In this document: positions 6,616 through 7,768 of the stretch, piece after piece
How positions within the stretch are numbered: the stretch's first letter is position 1
Layout of the letters: the number at the start of each line of letters is the position of its first letter
Origin: Actinomycetes bacterium
GTDB lineage: Bacteria; Actinomycetota; Actinomycetes; Mycobacteriales; Mycobacteriaceae
Assembly: GCA_022600695.1 (NCBI GenBank)
Contig: JAHZJY010000372.1
Location: 1-7,768 of the forward strand
Length of the DNA: 7,768 nt
Reading direction: 5' to 3'
Program-made: the position numbers and the translations under genes
The notes under the pieces: model-generated
Seen by the model: only the letters and a program-made list of their open reading frames with translations
Database searches by the model: none
Told to the model about the DNA's origin: nothing

Positions 6616-7698
6616 CTACAGCGCGCAACCCACCAGCACCGGCTCCGGAACGAGACGCACCCCGAAGCGGTCGTGGACCCCGGCCCGCACGGTTCGGGCC
6701 AACTCCAGCACATCGGCGGTGCCGGCACCACCGTGGTTGGTCAGCGCCAACGCGTGTTTACCGGACAGCCGGCACGGCCCGCTGCCGGGGAAACCCTTTC
6801 CGAAGCCGGCTCGCTCCACCAGCCAGCCGGCTGCGAGCTTGACTCCGCCATCGGCCGGGTAGTGCGGGACCGGCACATCGGAATCACGCCGGATCCGGTC
6901 GAACTGTTCAGCCGGAACAACCGGGTTGGTGAAGAACGACCCCACACTCCAGGTGTCGTGATCGGCGGCATCGAGCACCATGCCCTTGGCCGCGCGCAGC
7001 GCCAGGACCGCGCTGCGAACCCGGGCCGGGTCGCCGCGGTGTCCGACCGGAACATCCAGGACGGAGGCGAGTTCGGCGTAGCGCAGCGGTGCCGAGCGCC
7101 CGGCCGCGTCGAGGGTGAACTCGACCTCGAGCACCGTCGCGTCGGCCGACCGCTTCAGCATGCTGTGCCGGTACCCGAACCCGAGCTCGGCCGCCGGCAC
7201 CCAGCGAACACGTCCGGTTACCCGGTCGAGCAGCTTCACCCGGGTCAGCCAATCCGCCACCTCCACGCCGTAGGCGCCGACGTTCTGAACAGGGGTGGCG
7301 CCGGCCGATCCGGGTATACCCGAAAGACATTCCAGCCCACCGAGATCGGCCGCGATCGAGCTGCTGACGACGGTGTCCCAGTCGGCGCCGGCCTCAGCCC
7401 GCAGCACGGGAGGGTCCACCGTGACCGCCGTGTTGGCCAACCGGACCACGGTGAGGTCGGTCAGATCGTCGGCGATCACCACATTGGAGCCGCCGCCGAG
7501 CACCAGGGCCGGCTGCCCGGTGCGATCCAGCGTGCCCAGGCTGGTGACGATCTGATCGGTGGTGGCACAGGTGATCACACGTCGTGCGACCGGGCCGACC
7601 CGCAGTGTCGTCAACGACGCCAGCGGGACGTCGGCAGTGATCTGCGCTCCGCCGAACTCCCGTCCGGATCCGTCACCGGATTTCATGAGTAGGGCCAC
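6616..7698 (-). CDS. murB: UDP-N-acetylenolpyruvoylglucosamine reductase MurB
   Basis: A 360-residue (from GTG 7698) FAD enzyme that reduces UDP-GlcNAc-enolpyruvate to UDP-MurNAc with NADPH in cytosolic peptidoglycan precursor synthesis. The FAD domain has [16 protein letters not shown] (25-40), [13 protein letters not shown] (66-77) and [21 protein letters not shown] (124-144, interrupted by no gap). Active-site features are R177 (GYRHSM), S254 in VGSFFTNPV and E352 in [21 protein letters not shown] and [14 protein letters not shown] complete the pattern. Two starts compete. GTG 7698 lies 8 nt after a TANNNT hexamer and would be leaderless. ATG 7686, four codons later, matches the MK start of recalled mycobacterial MurB. 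Neither has a Shine-Dalgarno. The lprQ gene that follows murB in M. tuberculosis is absent here. Confidence 0.96.
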   Translation of the reverse strand: MALLMKSGDGSGREFGGAQITADVPLASLTTLRVGPVARRVITCATTDQIVTSLGTLDRTGQPALVLGGGSNVVIADDLTDLTVVRLANTAVTVDPPVLRAEAGADWDTVVSSSIAADLGGLECLSGIPGSAGATPVQNVGAYGVEVADWLTRVKLLDRVTGRVRWVPAAELGFGYRHSMLKRSADATVLEVEFTLDAAGRSAPLRYAELASVLDVPVGHRGDPARVRSAVLALRAAKGMVLDAADHDTWSVGSFFTNPVVPAEQFDRIRRDSDVPVPHYPADGGVKLAAGWLVERAGFGKGFPGSGPCRLSGKHALALTNHGGAGTADVLELARTVRAGVHDRFGVRLVPEPVLVGCAL

Positions 7699-7706
7699 GC
7701 CGGGTA

Positions 7707-7716
7707 ACGGTAGCCT
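7707..7716. promoter_or_regulatory. Overlapping divergent -10 elements of murB and the DUF2505 gene
   Basis: On the + strand TAGCCT (7711-7716) is 8 nt from the ATG at 7725. On the - strand TACCGT (7712 to 7707) is 8 nt from the GTG at 7698. Both fit TANNNT and share the TA step at 7711-7712. This would make the 26-bp gap a compact bidirectional promoter with both mRNAs leaderless. No -35 is seen on either side. Confidence 0.5.
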
Positions 7717-7724
7717 CGTCTGCT

Positions 7725-7768
7725 ATGCCCCGTTCGTTCGACATGGCCACCGAATACGAGGGGACTCC
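7725..7768 (+). CDS. DUF2505-like protein (Rv0481c-like), 5' end only
   Basis: Only the first 14-15 codons are present, reading MPRSFDMATEYEG and running off the right edge in frame. This resembles the start of the DUF2505 protein that lies next to, and divergent from, murB in M. tuberculosis (Rv0481c). DUF2505 proteins are thought to have a START-like, SRPBCC-type lipid-binding fold; the function is unknown. The call rests on a short stretch plus gene order. The ATG is 8 nt after a TANNNT hexamer and lacks a Shine-Dalgarno. Confidence 0.6.
   Translation, partial: MPRSFDMATEYEGT

Noticed and set aside
6673..7692. 339-codon open frame on the + strand opposite murB
   Set aside because: It is antisense to a clear murB, has no motif, and is low in hydrophobic residues.
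1..7768. Search for CRISPR arrays, tRNA/rRNA, insertion sequences or attachment sites
   Set aside because: I saw no spaced direct repeats, cloverleaf-like segments, transposase motifs or terminal inverted repeats; gaps between genes are at most 136 bp.

Overview
The window looks like conserved core chromosome from a high-GC actinobacterium. It is most probably a mycobacterium (Mycobacterium or Mycolicibacterium-like) that is not M. tuberculosis. The evidence is the gene content and order: murB, a short-chain dehydrogenase (SDR), mshA, a YbjN-like gene, gpm1, senX3 and regX3 sit together, as in the Rv0482-Rv0491 region of M. tuberculosis. RegX3, SenX3, Gpm1 and MshA resemble the recalled mycobacterial proteins nearly end to end. 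The genus cannot be fixed without a search.

Layout, left to right. Bases 1-993 (+) hold the 3' part of a GT4-type glycosyltransferase whose start is outside the window. A 136-bp convergent gap follows, holding only weak hairpins. Next comes a long minus-strand block, which in reading direction is mshA (5799-4468), a YbjN-family gene (4471-3899), gpm1 (3886-3092), senX3 (3006-1807) and regX3 (1810-1130). mshA and ybjN overlap by 4 bp (ATGA), ybjN and gpm1 are 12 bp apart, and senX3 and regX3 overlap by 4 bp (GTGA). The only real gap in the block is 85 bp before senX3. It carries a TANNNT -10 element and three 11-nt direct-repeat units resembling a PHO box, which suggests phosphate autoregulation. 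Divergent from mshA is the SDR gene (5857-6609, +), which ends 6 bp from the convergent murB (7698 or 7686 down to 6616, -). A DUF2505-like gene starts divergently at 7725 and runs off the right edge.

Functionally the block combines mycothiol synthesis (mshA), glycolysis (gpm1), phosphate sensing (senX3-regX3) and peptidoglycan precursor synthesis (murB). The genes at transcription-unit starts (senX3, mshA, SDR, murB, DUF2505) lack a clear Shine-Dalgarno and have a -10-like hexamer 6-8 nt before the start codon, as expected for mycobacterial leaderless mRNAs. regX3, inside an operon, has a good AGGAG. Compared with the M. tuberculosis order recalled from established annotation, three genes are missing: the lprQ (Rv0483) position between murB and SDR, the Rv0485 regulator between SDR and mshA, and Rv0488 between ybjN and gpm1. 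No mobile element, CRISPR array, tRNA or rRNA was seen, and I found no convincing novel multi-gene system. The best leads are regulatory: the PHO-box-like array, the overlapping divergent -10 elements at murB/DUF2505, and the palindrome between mshA and the SDR gene.
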